Below, one piece after another: positions 45,595 through 55,789 of a stretch of 64,000 nt of DNA. The translations under genes were made by a program, and so were the position numbers. Within the stretch, counting starts at the first letter, position 1. The number at the start of each line of letters is the position of its first letter. This DNA comes from Lepidostoma basale. Taxonomy: Eukaryota > Arthropoda > Insecta > Trichoptera > Lepidostomatidae. The stretch covers positions 347,527 to 411,526 of the forward strand of contig JAHDVF020001331.1 in NCBI GenBank assembly GCA_022606425.2. The letters run 5' to 3'. The notes below the pieces were generated by a model, which saw nothing but the letters and a program-made list of their open reading frames with translations, did not search any database and had not been told where the DNA came from.

Positions 45595-46497
45595 GTTATA
45601 GCAATTACGGGGTAAGTCAGGGATTCTCTCTGTCACCTGCTCTTTTTAACGTTTATATATAGAATGCGATTGACGACTTGAGAGAGAAAATAAGTTACCG
45701 AGAAGGTGGAAAGATACACGGGCAAAAGATGGACATGATTAGGTTTGATGACGATATTGCTATGGTTGCTGAAAGTGAAAAAGAACTGCAAGAGGCCAAC
45801 AACTTTGCAAAGTATTCTTCAAAATAGCTACAACATGAAGATAAATAAAGACAAAACAAAGCTGCTGACTGTAGGCCGAACGCAATATCTATGAGAGTAG
45901 TGATGTCAGGAGTTCCACTAAAGAACACCAAGGAGTTTGCCAACCTCGGGAGCAAAATAACATGGGACAGTCGGTCTAAGAGCGAGGTCATCAGCCGTAT
46001 ACATCAGGCCAGGCTTGAATTTAATAAAAGGTCGAAAATAATAGAATCGAATAATATAGACCTTAAACTGAGAATACTCCTCACCAAGACCTATGTAGTA
46101 TCTTGATGTACGGCTGCGAGACATGGTGCCTATTCGAAAAAGATAAATTGAGACTAGAGGCTTTTGAGATGTGGTCCTATAGAAGACTTTTATGAATTTC
46201 CTGGAGAGACCACATCACGAATGAGGAGGTTCTTCAAAGAATCGAAGGAGGAAGGCACCTGCTCAGGACCTTGTCCGAAAGGCGTGCAAGATGGATCGGC
46301 CATGTAAAACGTCAAGAAGGTCTCTTGCATGCCATAATGGAGGGTATGACCGAGGGGACAAACTCTAGGGGACGCCCACGCCTAGAGTACCTGGAGGACC
46401 TGTTGGTTGACGTGAGCTGCTCATCATATGCAGATTTCAAAAGAGCCGCACAAAACAAGGAAGAATGGAAGAGAAGAATAGAAGAAATTAGAGTGAA
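45595..46497 (+). mobile_element. LINE family E with RT motifs B and C
   Basis: 45602-45660 encodes GVSQGFSLSPALFNVYI (RT motif B), then DDLREKISYREGGKIHGQ and MIRFDDDIAMVAESEKELQE (motif C, FDDD where the family should have FADD). It continues through VPLKNTKEFANLGSKITWDS to the last coding block RRIEEI. It is cut before IAANQSQD, where repeat Q joins. It is the most 5' E segment here, with several shifts. Confidence 0.8.
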
Positions 46498-46499
46498 TA

Positions 46500-46645
46500 T
46501 TAATTTTCGTCATTTTTTCGAACATAAGTATGTGTGCGTTCGTTTCGATGTCAATTTGAATAATTTCTTTGATAACGTTTTGAAGTTCTTGCTCTAGTTG
46601 GATGGTTTTAAGTGCCTAATTGCAGTTAATTAAAAGAACGGTATA
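46500..46645 (-). repeat. Dispersed repeat Q, copy 3
   Basis: TGTCAATTTGAATAATTTCT, TTTTGAAGTTCTTGCTCTAG, GCAGTTAATTAAAAGAACGG. On the minus strand it is open as LEQELQNVIKEIIQIDIETN and AHILMFEKMTKINIH. Confidence 0.55.
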
Positions 46646-46649
46646 TTCA

Positions 46650-47117
46650 TTCTGCCTACCTCTAAAATACCACAATGCCTCAAGATTAAAGTCTTCAACC
46701 AGCGCGTCTTGCCAGTCATGACGTCCGGAGCCGAGACGTGGACACTGACAAAAGGTCTAGTCTACAGATTCAAGGTAGCCTAACGCGCCATGGAAAGAGC
46801 CATGCTTGGAATGATGAACCTTGAGGGACAGATTTAGAAACGAATTCGACAACAAATCGAGGTGACTGAGGTGGCTCTGAATGCAGGCGGGCTGAAGTGG
46901 CGATGGGCTGGCCATGTCTGTCGGAGAACCGACGACCGGGTTCTGGAGTGGAGACCGTGTACAGGATTCCGCAGAGTTGGAGGTCCCCCTGCCCGCTGGA
47001 CCGACGATCTGAAGAGGATTGCTGGACATGGATGGATGGAAGCGGCAATGGAAAGGGGGCGGTGGCGTGCTTTGGGAGAGGCCTACATTCAGCAGTGGAT
47101 GACAGACGGCTGATGAT
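46650..47117 (+). mobile_element. LINE family B relative 3' end
   Basis: TLPVMTSGAETWTLTKGLVY-like sequence, AMERAMLGMMNLEGQI, then frame 46862-47113: MTEVALNAGGLKWRWAGHVC, RRTDDRVLEWRPCTGFRRVG, GPPARWTDDLKRIAGHGWME, RGRWRALGEAYIQQWMTDG, stop. This is a B subgroup closer to the typical RTE C-terminus (WRPxTGxRxxGxPxxRWTDDL). Confidence 0.8.
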
Positions 47118-47184
47118 AAAAAAAGGGTGGATACGTCAAATAATAAATTAAGTACAACTCCATCGCTTACGTGTGCTGCATTTA

Positions 47185-47690
47185 ATAATATGAAATCACT
47201 CTTCTGCAATGATAACATAAATTTGAAACTCCGCCAGAGAATGATCAAATGATGTGTGGTCTGTTTTGTTGTATGGATGTGAAACGTGGACCTTAAAAGT
47301 CAACTCAATAAACAGACTGGAAGCATTTAAAATATGGCTCTATCGTCGAATGTTCAGAATTCCCTAGATATACATGGTTACTAATACCGAAGTCCTGAGG
47401 TTATAGTTGATAGGGAGCTGTTATCAACTATCAAGGTTCGGAAGATTTCTCATCTGGGTCATATATTGCGTAGGGAAAAGTACACCTTCTCCAACTGATA
47501 TTGGACGACAAAATTGAGGGACACCGAGGGCTCGGTAGGAGACAGATGTCCTGGCTGCGAAACGTGAGAAACGGGATCCGAAGTGTGGAGGAGCTGTTCC
47601 GAGCGGTGCAGGACAGGGATAGGTTCGCCGAGGTGATCGGCAACGTTGGAGGGACCCGACAGGGCACTTGAAAAATAAGAAGAAATTAAT
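47185..47690 (+). mobile_element. LINE family C 3' end
   Basis: NNMKSLFCNDNINLKLRQRM then WSVLLYGCETWTLKVNSI-like, DRELLSTIKVRKISHLGHIL, GRRQMSWLRNVRNGIRSVEE and LFRAVQDRDRFAEVIGNVGG with several shifts, ending GACAGGGCACTTGAAAAATAAG. Confidence 0.8.
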
Positions 47691-47691
47691 C

Positions 47692-47960
47692 TCAAAAGTC
47701 CGGATCGTCCAGCTGACTATATGTGCACTATCGAAAATAACTATATTATTGAATTTTAGATTTATTTTGTTGATATTTTAGTTACTAAGTGTGCGAGGGA
47801 GATGCCTACTGGTAGCGATGAGGTCCGCAACCCATCACACCACTTGTCCTGCTGGGGCGAACAGAAAAGGATGGAGTGCCGCATCCGCATAGTGTGGCAG
47901 TCCATTCTTTCTGCCTGTCCCTTCGGGGAGACGGCGTGATGGTTAGTTAGTTAGTGGTAG
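47692..47960 (+). mobile_element. A' element, second copy
   Basis: TCCGGATCGTCCAGCTGACT, TGCGAGGGAGATGCCTACTG, GGTAGCGATGAGGTCCGCAA, GGATGGAGTGCCGCATCCGC, then GTGTGGCAGTCCATTCTTTC and GGCGTGATGGTTAGTTAGTTAG. It is colinear with 8698-9115 and shares its internal junction. Confidence 0.72.
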
Positions 47961-47984
47961 AGGGAAGTTAACACCCAAGCTAAT

Positions 47985-48625
47985 TGATAAGTTGACAACT
48001 TAATTTGGTCTTGCAGTTAGAAGAACGTAAAGACTTTTGTTTACCTGGGGAGCAGCATTACATGGAATGGTCGGTCAATGAAAGACGTCGATAGACGTAT
48101 CAACCAGGTTAAACTTGCCTTCAACAAGAAAGCTGAAATATTTGAGTCGAACATCATAGACTGAACCTCCGAAAACAACTTACATATAAAAACAGTGTGG
48201 AGTGTTTTACTGTACGGCTGCGAGACTTAGTGCCCGGGCAAAAGAGAGCGCAAAAGGCTGGAGGCATTTGAGATGTGGACCTACAGACGAATTGACCATG
48301 TTTCATGGAGGGACCACATTACAAATGAGGAGGTTCTCAGCAGGGTTGAAGATAATAGGCACATGTTGAACACCTTAGCGGAGAGGCGCGCGAAATGCAT
48401 TGGTCATGTGTTTCCTGCATGATGTATTGGAGGGAATGGTCGAGGGATCATTTGGCAGAGGACGACCTCGCCAGGAGTACCTAGACCAGATTTGCCGAGA
48501 TATGGGCTGCACCTCTTATGCGGAGTTTAAAAGAGTTGCCGAGGACTGAGCGGAGTGGAAGAGGAAATGCGTCGCCTTGCTGCAGACCAATCTTTAGATT
48601 GAGACCGGAGAAGAAGTTATTTCAT
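47985..48625 (+). mobile_element. Divergent LINE family E relative
   Basis: LEERKDFCLPGEQHYMEWSV-like opening (frame shifted), then RRLEAFEMWTYRRIDHVSWR, DHITNEEVLSRVEDNRHMLN, GRGRPRQEYLDQICRDMGCT, SYAEFKRVAED, WKRKCVALLQTNL and GAAGAAG end. It is parallel in layout to E but only about half of the residues agree by eye. Confidence 0.68.
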
Positions 48626-48644
48626 TCAATATTTGATTGTAATA

Positions 48645-48722
48645 CATTGCATTAGCGCATTGTGGTGATCCATCCTCTATGCCTACCCCTCCGGGGAAAT
48701 GGCGTGATGGTTAGTTAGTTAG
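48645..48722 (+). mobile_element. LINE A 3' scrap with (TTAG)n tail
   Basis: GCGCATTGTGGTGATCCATC, CCTACCCCTCCGGGGAAATG, GCGTGATGGTTAGTTAGTTAG. Confidence 0.75.
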
Positions 48723-48840
48723 ACTTCTTCTTCGTCACAATTTCGTAATAATTTCGCTGCATTTCTCCCAACTTCATCCACCCATCGTAGCATTGGTCGT
48801 ACACTTGATATTTTACCACCTAGGTCCCAATCCAGCTTTG
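48723..48840 (-). mobile_element. LINE family F 3' scrap
   Basis: CTTCTTCTTCGTCACAATTT, CTCCCAACTTCATCCACCCA, TCGTAGCATTGGTCGTACAC match 9780-9850 of the longer F copy. Confidence 0.6.
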
Positions 48841-49555
48841 AAGACAATCTTAAAAACATATGAATCGACTATATGCTTCAAACTACTATTGATTTGAGTC
48901 AATTTATTAATGAGGAGAGTAAGGATATCAAAGGGAAACTACCACATTAAAGCCCCAAGTGACATCCCCAGAACCAGCAAAAAATGATATATGACATTGT
49001 AAAAAAAAAACATTTTTCCCACTAACGAATTCGACACGAAAGAGTTTTTGCATAACATATTTTCTACTCAAACATAGATGGCTCTAAACAAAATTTTAGT
49101 AAAGAAACACACCACTAAACATTTAATCGATCAACAGATGGCGTTATTTATTAATAGTTATTAAATTTTCGCTATTAGGTTCGAAACTCGACTATTTGAA
49201 CTTTCCCTACCCACTCATAGGGAAAGCAACCCTTCGCCATAAAAAAGGATATATATATTTTATTTGTTACCCTATCTGGCACCAGGGCGTGTGCGTGACA
49301 CACATTGCGCTGGTATGTGTAAATGTGACGGGGTTAATTTAAGAAATTTATCGAACAAACAAGGGGGATGTTTGTAATGTACTGCATATTATGAACACGC
49401 TTCGTAAGCTACCATTTTTTTTATATACACTTACGTAAGCAGTTTACGGCTTTAAAGTAATAACTGCCTGTATCTATTCAATAAAATTGTACAGTAACAT
49501 GTATCGTCAAAGTTCTAAAAAGTCCACAACGGCTTTCTTAAAACAATTCAAACAG
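48841..49555. other. Interval without recognised gene
   Basis: AT-rich. At 49262-49330 a GC-richer segment (TGGCACCAGGGCGTGTGCGT, ACACACATTGCGCTGGTATG) has short inverted matches, but no element ends could be defined. Confidence 0.35.
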
Positions 49556-49559
49556 TTAC

Positions 49560-49930
49560 TAATGCATTGAAACTATAACATTGTCCAAACAAAGTGCCGA
49601 GAAACTACGAGTGACCCAAAGAGCCATGTTAGGAATAAGCCTAAGAGATAGAGTCAGAAACGATACGGTGAGAGATAAAACAAAGGTCACTGACATCATC
49701 CACCGGGTAGCGACTCTTGGCGAAGCTTGGATAAAAAATGGACAAGAAGACTGCTGACTTAGAGATCGTGGACAGCAAAGAGAAGTGCAGGGCGACCGCA
49801 ACTACGGCGGAAGGATGACCTGAACAGACATGTTGGAATAACATGGATGCAGTTTGCACAAGACAGAGTGACATGGAAGCAAATGAAGGAGGTCTTTGTC
49901 CAGGAGTGGACGAGGATAGGCTGAGAAAGA
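49560..49930 (+). mobile_element. LINE family B 3' coding part
   Basis: ALKL (stop-flanked), SKQSAEKLRVTQRAMLGISL, RDRVRNDTVRDKTKVTDIIH, RVATLGEAWIKNGQED, a shift, RPQLRRKDDLNRHVGITWMQ, FAQDRVTWKQMKEVFVQEWT, stop. LKWQWAGHV is lost by a deletion. It is followed by the conserved B 3' extension. Confidence 0.78.
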
Positions 49931-50264
49931 ATAAGAAGAATGGGTGGGTGGATCACAATACAGGATCGCACTACAAAATCAATCACATAGCCTCTCCTCA
50001 AAAACTCCTGTCCCACCTACAAGCTGGTAAACCCTGTTACGTCGAGCAATCTGACCCAAGATCGTGGTAACCATTCCCTTTGGAAACTCAGACCGACAAG
50101 CGGGACAAAGGGGACCCGGGGATAAATCAACCAACGCTGATGTCATGTATTGACAGTAGGATACATCGACTACAGAAAACACCGAGGTGCAGAAGGCAAG
50201 GAAAACCACTGCGCTATTTCTCCCTCGAAATCCATCAAATATACAGGATGGACAGGACCGTGTT
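49931..50264 (+). mobile_element. Conserved 3' extension of LINE B, second copy
   Basis: Same order of blocks as 36361-36722 (GGGTGGGTGGATCACAATAC, CTGTCCCACCTACAAGCTGG, GATGTCATGTATTGACAGTA, TACAGGATGGACAGGACCGT), cut at its end by an A insertion. Confidence 0.65.
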
Positions 50265-50450
50265 TTTTCTAACTAACTAATTAACTAACTAACCATCACG
50301 GCGTCCCCCCGAAGAGGTAGGCAGAAAGAATGGACTGCCACACTTTTCTTTCCTGACACATTTCTCTTGCTTCCTCAACATTAATACATCGTGTCATGCA
50401 CGCGCGTCGATTTCTCTGACTCCTCACATGGCCGAAATTCAATATTTTAT
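50265..50450 (-). mobile_element. LINE family A 3' end with (TTAG)n tail
   Basis: CTAACTAACTAATTAACTAA, CCATCACGGCGTCCCCCCGA, CATTAATACATCGTGTCATG to CACATGGCCGAAATTCAATA. Only the terminal 180 bp. Confidence 0.8.
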
Positions 50451-50945
50451 GTGTTTTTTTCTAAATAATTTTTTTTATATATTTTTATATTATCATCATG
50501 TATTATTATTATTTAATATTATTTCTTAGTTCTTACAGTTAAAAAAATATTATTAGTACTTATAACAAATAGCATAGACTAATTATTAAATTTGAATTAT
50601 TGTATCGAATTTTAAATGAGTTATTATATTAGTCTTTCTTTGTTTAGATTTTATTATATTTTTACACCTGAATATGGAGGTATCCTCTGAAACGAAATGT
50701 CGTGTTTTTAAAAATATTTTTAATGATTAGGTGATTAAACAAAGTTATTTTCAACTTCCTAAGCATATTACTATAAAATTCCACAGTGTTAATGCCTTAG
50801 CGTTCAATAAGTTTAAAATAAGACTTCTAGAAAACAGGCGTTTTAAATTGTATTAACTATCATGGAGGCTAAAACTCTCCAAGAATAAAACGGTCATCTG
50901 GAGTTAGAAAGTAAGTCGAAAAGAATTCAATAAAACCAAATCTTA
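50451..50945. other. AT-rich interval, no gene seen
   Basis: At 50760-50865 a decayed type d repeat may be present (TTAATGCCTTAGCGTTC, ACTTCTAGAAAACAGGCGTT). Nothing else was recognised. Confidence 0.35.
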
Positions 50946-50954
50946 GAATGCTAG

Positions 50955-51288
50955 ACCATTAAGATGGTTTAGACACATGGAGGGAGCGAATTAGGAAAGA
51001 ATGCTGAAGAAAGTATATGTTATAAATATGACGTTCTTGTACAGACCCTTATGTATGGAAGCGAAGCATGAAACTGGCAAAAGAAGGATGAAAATAGAAA
51101 AAATGCAGTAGAAATGAAATCTCTTAGACGAATGTGTGGATACTCTGTGTGTGATAGAGTTTCGAATAAATGATGGTGTTGTGATCAAAATAATGAAAAG
51201 ATCATTAAGATGGTTTGGACACATATAAAGAATGGATGAAGAAAGAATGGTAAAAAAGTATATGTTAACAATGATGTTAACAATGATG
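50955..51288 (+). mobile_element. LINE family A fragments, rearranged
   Basis: 50955-51025 is RWFRHMEGAN-like. 51026-51288 then restarts upstream (TFLYRPLCMEAKHETGKRR-like, MKSLRRMCGYSVCDRVSNK, IMKRSLRWFGHI) and ends at KSICNNDVNNDA. A SINE1 then interrupts before the A copy resumes at 51556. Confidence 0.68.
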
Positions 51289-51331
51289 CACTTACGACTC
51301 GGTCACGGCCTTCGTGGCCGAGTGGTAAGTG
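51289..51331. repeat. Fold-back of the SINE1 head (19-bp arms)
   Basis: CACTTACGACTCGGTCACG (51289-51307), spacer GCCTT, then CGTGGCCGAGTGGTAAGTG (51313-51331). The arms are complementary at 17 of 19 positions. The left arm is an extra inverted copy of the tRNA-like head. Confidence 0.85.
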
Positions 51332-51555
51332 CATTGACTGCCACCCCGAAGGTTCCGGTTCGATTTCCGGCGAGGGCAGTGTGATTGTCTCACTGTATTT
51401 GGTCTGGTGTAGAATTCACGTGCCAATAAATAGCGATAGATTAGATGCCTATCACATGTCACAAGAATCACTATGATAGCTATAATACCATTTACATCGA
51501 TTTGGCTCATGCTGTCATGATGTAAAAAGCGATTTAACAAAATAAAAATAATAAT
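51308..51555 (+). mobile_element. SINE1 inserted in LINE A
   Basis: Head GCCTTCGTGGCCGAGTGGTA with A box TGGCCGAGTGG, CTGCCACCCCGAAGG, B box GGTTCGATTTCC, body GGCAGTGTGATTGTCTCACT, then TTTACATCGATTTGGCTCAT, GTCATGATGTAAAAAGCG and (AAT)n. LINE A flanks both sides. Confidence 0.85.
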
Positions 51556-51760
51556 AATGTATATGGCACTAGGAATGGATGAATACCGAAAATAACGTGG
51601 CACGATCAAATAAATCAAATATTGAATGTCGGCCACGTGAGGGGTCGGATAAATCGACGTGCGTGCATGAGACCATGTATGAATGTTGATGAAGCGCGAG
51701 AAGTATCTCAGGAAATAAATGTGTGGCAGTGGCTCTGTTATAGACATAAATAGTTTTTTA
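51556..51760 (+). mobile_element. LINE family A 3' part, after SINE1
   Basis: TATATGGCACTAGGAATGGA, AACGTGGCACGATCAAATAA, GGCCACGTGAGGGGTCGGAT, TGCATGAGACCATGTATGAA, then GTGTGGCAGTGGCTC. Lost before the tail. Confidence 0.75.
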
Positions 51761-51924
51761 ATATATCATGGATGATAAAATGTGATCAAATAAGGATATG
51801 TACATTTTTAAAAATATTTTAGATTTTAAGTCTGGCTTTTGATATTTTCTGAATGTTTTATGATCATTGTATACAAATGTCAGTAAAATGATGTAGAGAT
51901 AAAATGCACAATTGAGGCAGCAAG

Positions 51925-52218
51925 ACCTACATTTTTTTAATAAAATTAAATCACTCTTCTGCAATGATAACGTAAACTTGAAACTCCGCCAGATAATGAT
52001 CAAATGCTATGTGTGGTCTGTTTTATTGTACGGGTGTGAAACTTGGACCCTGAAAGTTAACTCAATGAACAGACTGGAAGCATTTGAAATGTGGCTCTAT
52101 CGCTGAATGCCTAGATTTCCCTGGGCATACATGGTTACCAATACCGAAGTCCTGAGGCGAGCTAGAGTTGACAGGGAGCTCTTATCAACTATCAAAGTTC
52201 GGAAGATTTCATATCTGA
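51925..52218 (+). mobile_element. LINE family C fragment
   Basis: FNKIKSLFCNDNVNLKLRQI, MIKCYVWSVLLYGCETWTLK, VNSMNRLEAFEMWLYR (stop), MPRFPWAYMVTNTEVLRRAR, VDRELLSTIKVRKISYL, then replaced by element N. Confidence 0.8.
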
Positions 52219-52249
52219 ATAAGAGAAGAAGTATACTTATATGTAATTA

Positions 52250-52445
52250 TTCTCGGCATGGTCATGCCTTGAAGACGTTCATAAATTTCAAGCTTCTATT
52301 CAGAAACACTAAGATGCGCATTTATAACACCATCATCAAGCCAGTGGTGACATATGGTTCTCAGTCGTGGACAATGACTCTAATAAAAGAACAAAATATC
52401 TAATGGTTTGAGAATAGGATACGGAGAATGATTCTGTGACCCAGA
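52250..52445 (+). mobile_element. LINE family N fragment
   Basis: SRHGHALKTFINFKLLFRNT, KMRIYNTIIKPVVTYGSQSW, TMTLIKEQNI (stop), WFENRIRRMIL: the YG-x-x-x-W region after RT of another RTE-type family, joined in frame to family C at about 52220. Confidence 0.6.
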
Positions 52446-52529
52446 CTCGATTTTGCAGCGGGAACTTGGAAACAAAGGACCAACCAAGAGATCCGTACCC
52501 ATGACCCAGGAACCCTTTAATATCGAGCA

Positions 52530-53065
52530 CCGTGAAAGCCGGTCGCCTATCATGAATATTGCACTGAAAAGGTTGGGATTTGTTCTCAGATCTGGTAGAG
52601 TTTTCAGGAATCCCTATGTTTTGCGAATTTTGTATAACTCAATGGTCCGGAGCCGGCTCAAGTGTGGTTCGGTGATATGGAGTTCCCACGAGGCGAGAAA
52701 CTCGCTCATGTTAGAGAGGGTTCCGAAAAGATTTCTGAGATAACTCTACATGAGGGAGTTTGGTAGCTATCCGTTGCTTTATGCCAATGCATTCCTCTTG
52801 AGCATGCTGGGGACCAATAGTTTACAGATAAGGAGGGATGGGTGCACACTTACCCATTTCTTCAGACTTATCAGGGGATTGGATTATCTTCAACTGCGTT
52901 TTATCTCCCAGCATGCAGAACCAACCTGCCACTGGTGATGCCGGCGGGGAGAGCAATCAAACTGCTGAACATGATCGCTTCGGAGTTCGACGTCTTTTAT
53001 AATAGCGAATGTACTCACCTCCATACGCATTAGAAATCTTTAAAAAATATTCAAAGAATCACTAA
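52530..53065 (+). mobile_element. CR1-like LINE G, longest coding fragment
   Basis: Frame 52453-52743 ends IALKRLGFVLRSGRVFRNPY, VLRILYNSMVRSRLKCGSVI, WSSHEARNSLMLERVPKRFL, R, stop. It continues LYMREFGSYPLLYANAFLLS, MLGTNSLQIRRDGCTLTHFF, then QHAEPTCHW / TNLPLVMPAGRAIKLLNMIA in shifted frames. This is the RT thumb-to-end region of CR1-type elements. It ends without the (TTTGA)n tail. Confidence 0.8.
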
Positions 53066-53391
53066 CTGCCAAAAAATTGTTGTTAGTTATGATTCCAGAC
53101 ATTTGAAGCTCAAATATAGACTAATGGATGGATAAACCAAAGGGGACGTCAACCAGCGGACCAAAATATATAACATGATAAATTTAAATTCAGTTATATT
53201 AAATATTGTATCAAAATATGTCAGTTGTAATCAATATAAATTATATTGTATTGAAAACAGAATTCTCTTAAATAATTTTAATATCATTAAATTCAGTAAA
53301 TTAGTTAAATTCAGTAAATTTTACATTAATATCATAATTTTATTTTTGAATAGAATCATGTTTACCAAAGTAGCCAGTTAATAACACTGTC

Positions 53392-53500
53392 ACCAGTCTG
53401 TCGATGCCAGCGAGTCTGGCAAAACTGGTCGCTGTCAAAATAAAGAAAAAAGTGAAAGTAGTTAAAAAACATCATTTTATTTAATTATTACATAAAATTA
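53392..53500 (+). repeat. Repeat R fragment with type a stem-loop
   Basis: ACCAGTCTGTCGATGCCAGC, GAGTCTGGCAAAACTGGTCG, CTGTCAAAATAAAG, GTAGTTAAAAAACATCATTT. Inner stem GCCAG/CTGGC and outer CCAGT/ACTGG both pair; GAAA is mutated to AAAA. Confidence 0.6.
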
Positions 53501-53504
53501 TGAT

Positions 53505-54490
53505 ATCCAATCTCTTTTAGAGGAGGTAACATAAAATAAAAAACGCACGTGTATTTTTAAACATTGTTTTTATTTAAAAATAATTATAACTAAACATTCT
53601 TGGCAATAAAAGGTAATTTTGTAATCGATAATGACACATCCAAGCTATATAAATGAATAAACAAAACTTAATATAAAATTATTCATCTAAGACACGATAC
53701 ACGAATGTTGTAGAATCGACAGATGACTCTCAAAAATTACCTTTTCCCAAACAATTTAATCAACCCCTAAGTTTAGCGTTTCCGAAATTTCATTTTTATA
53801 CGAGAAATTTTGTTCCTAAATGTTTCACATTTTGTTTATTTTTTTAAATATATTTATTTTACATCGATTTTTACAAGAGTAACTTCTAAACGTGAACTCT
53901 TTTCATTTCTAAAAAAAAATACATTGTCATTATCATAAATATAAATAAAATCAGCGTAACTTCCGTAAAACTAAATAACACAAATTTAAAAATGCAGTCG
54001 AATGTGAAATTAAAAAATAATCACAAAACATCGTCTTCTTAGTTTTCTACAGAACACCAATTGATATTGCATACATTTTACTATTATTAATAACAAATAA
54101 AAAAAATTGCACTCCAAGAATTACGAAACTGGTGATAATTTTAAAAAAGCAAAAATTTAAAACCGAAAAATTAATCAGGAATTGCACCAGCTTTATTTGA
54201 TTTTGTGTTTAAAACATAAGAAAAAAAGGTACTTTTTCTCTATTAGGTACAAGTTTTTTTCTAGGGTTTTCCACAAATTTTATAATTTTTTTTTTGCTGT
54301 TTGCACATTTTTTTTTACTTGACAATTATTAAACTGCATTTATATTAATTACGTATGAGTAGTGTCAGATTCTATTGAGAATAATAATTTGATAATTATA
54401 CTAGGTTAGCTATCCTATATACATGACACCTGCGTGTTTGGGTATGATTGCTGTTTAATATACCAGAAAACACAATTTTACACAATTAAT
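53505..54490. other. AT-rich interval, no gene seen
   Basis: About 1 kb without transposon similarity or a frame above 70 codons. It is the start of the element-poor part of the window. Confidence 0.45.
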
Positions 54491-54534
54491 TTATGTATAT
54501 TACGTCAAAAAATCCTTCGTCACGAGTGAAACCG

Positions 54535-54935
54535 GTAAGTAAACATCAATATAAATTGTGTTTGACAGTGTTTAAGGCTCGACACCAGAGAGCGCCAGCG
54601 TATATATCGGACCTCTGCGTGACACCCATGCCAACGGAAAGGCAACGTTCACTCCGATCGGTAGAAACAAGTGCAAGCAATATAGCAATTCCAGTCAGAG
54701 CCAATAAAGCATGTTTCTATGATCGTGCTTTCAGCGTTGCGGGTCCGTTGGCGTGTAATAGCCTCCATGTTAGTATTAAGTATGAGGATAGTGACGTTAA
54801 ATTTAAGAAACTTCTGAAGACTGCACTGTTCGGTCAGTCATTTCCTAGTGCGCCCTTGGAGTAATTGATTTTACAAAACGGCGCACTTAAAATACAAATC
54901 ATCATAATAATAATAATATAGAATAATTTTAAAAT
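54535..54935 (+). mobile_element. L2/CR1-like LINE 3' end with (AAT)n tail
   Basis: Frame 54493-54864: HQYKLCLTVFKARHQRAPAY, ISDLCVTPMPTERQRSLRSV, YDRAFSVAGPLACNSLHVSI, KFKKLLKTALFGQSFPSAPL, E, stop. The 3' UTR has GGCGCACTTAAAATACAAAT and ends ATAATAATAATAATA. Compared with the 22.8 and 31.5 kb copies it belongs to a different subfamily. Confidence 0.78.
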
Positions 54936-54984
54936 TTTGTAAATTTCATTTTAATTATTGTAAAAAAATAAAAAATTGGTTGGT

Positions 54985-55240
54985 CATTAATAGCTATAGC
55001 AGAGCAAGGGGGCATATATTATTTTATGCCCCAAATTGCCGCACAGAGGCCCTTCGAAGTTCTCCTGTATTGAAAGCGATTCCGATAGACCTCTTTGGAT
55101 GTAATTATGGTGAATTCTTAAATACCCTTACGATAAGGGCAGCTAGCAAATAACTGGCATTTCCTATTCATAAGGTTCTATGTATAATATATTTCCTTTG
55201 ATATTAATATAACAAAATAATACTAAAAATAAAAACCATG
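54985..55240 (+). mobile_element. CR1-like LINE G' 3' end, second copy
   Basis: AGCTATAGCAGAGCAAGGGG, TGCCCCAAATTGCCGCACAG, GCTAGCAAATAACTGGC match 3701-3890. Two deletions are visible: about 25 bp in the coding part and about 60 bp removing the TTTACATCGATTTGG block. The tail AACAAAATAATACTAAAAAT remains. Confidence 0.75.
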
Positions 55241-55244
55241 CAAT

Positions 55245-55785
55245 ATGTTGAACTAACTAACTACCTAACCACGCCGTCTCCCCGAAGGGGTAGGCAGAAA
55301 TAATGGAATGCCACACTTTTCTTTCCTGACATATTTCTTTCGCTTTCTTAACGTGTCATACATCGTGTCATGCACGCGCGTCGATTTCTCTGACTCCTGA
55401 CGTGTCCGACATTCAATATTTGATTTATTAGATCGTGCCACGTTTTCCTCGGTCCTTCTCTATTTCTAGTTCCATTTACACCTTCATAATATTATTTTTT
55501 AACCATTCTTTCTTCATTCATTTTTTCCATATGTCCAAACCATCTTAATGATCCTTTCATTGTTTTATTCTTAACACCAACATTCGCACCGTATTCACTT
55601 CTTATATTTTCATTCGGCACTCTATCATACAGAGTATACACACATTCGACAAAAACATCTCATTTTTATTGCATTTATTCTACTTTCATCTTTCCTTTGC
55701 CAGTTCCATGCTTCATTCCATAAATAAGGGTCGGTACAAGAACATCATTGTTCACTGCTATTTTAGCTTTTTTGGATATGTATAC
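55245..55785 (-). mobile_element. LINE family A 3' half with TTAG tail
   Basis: GAACTAACTAACTACCTAAC, CACGCCGTCTCCCCGAAGGG and upstream blocks to GTACCGACCCTTATTTATG in reverse. Frames are broken by many indels. It is the last A copy before the element-poor region. Confidence 0.8.
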
Positions 55786-55789
55786 AAAA

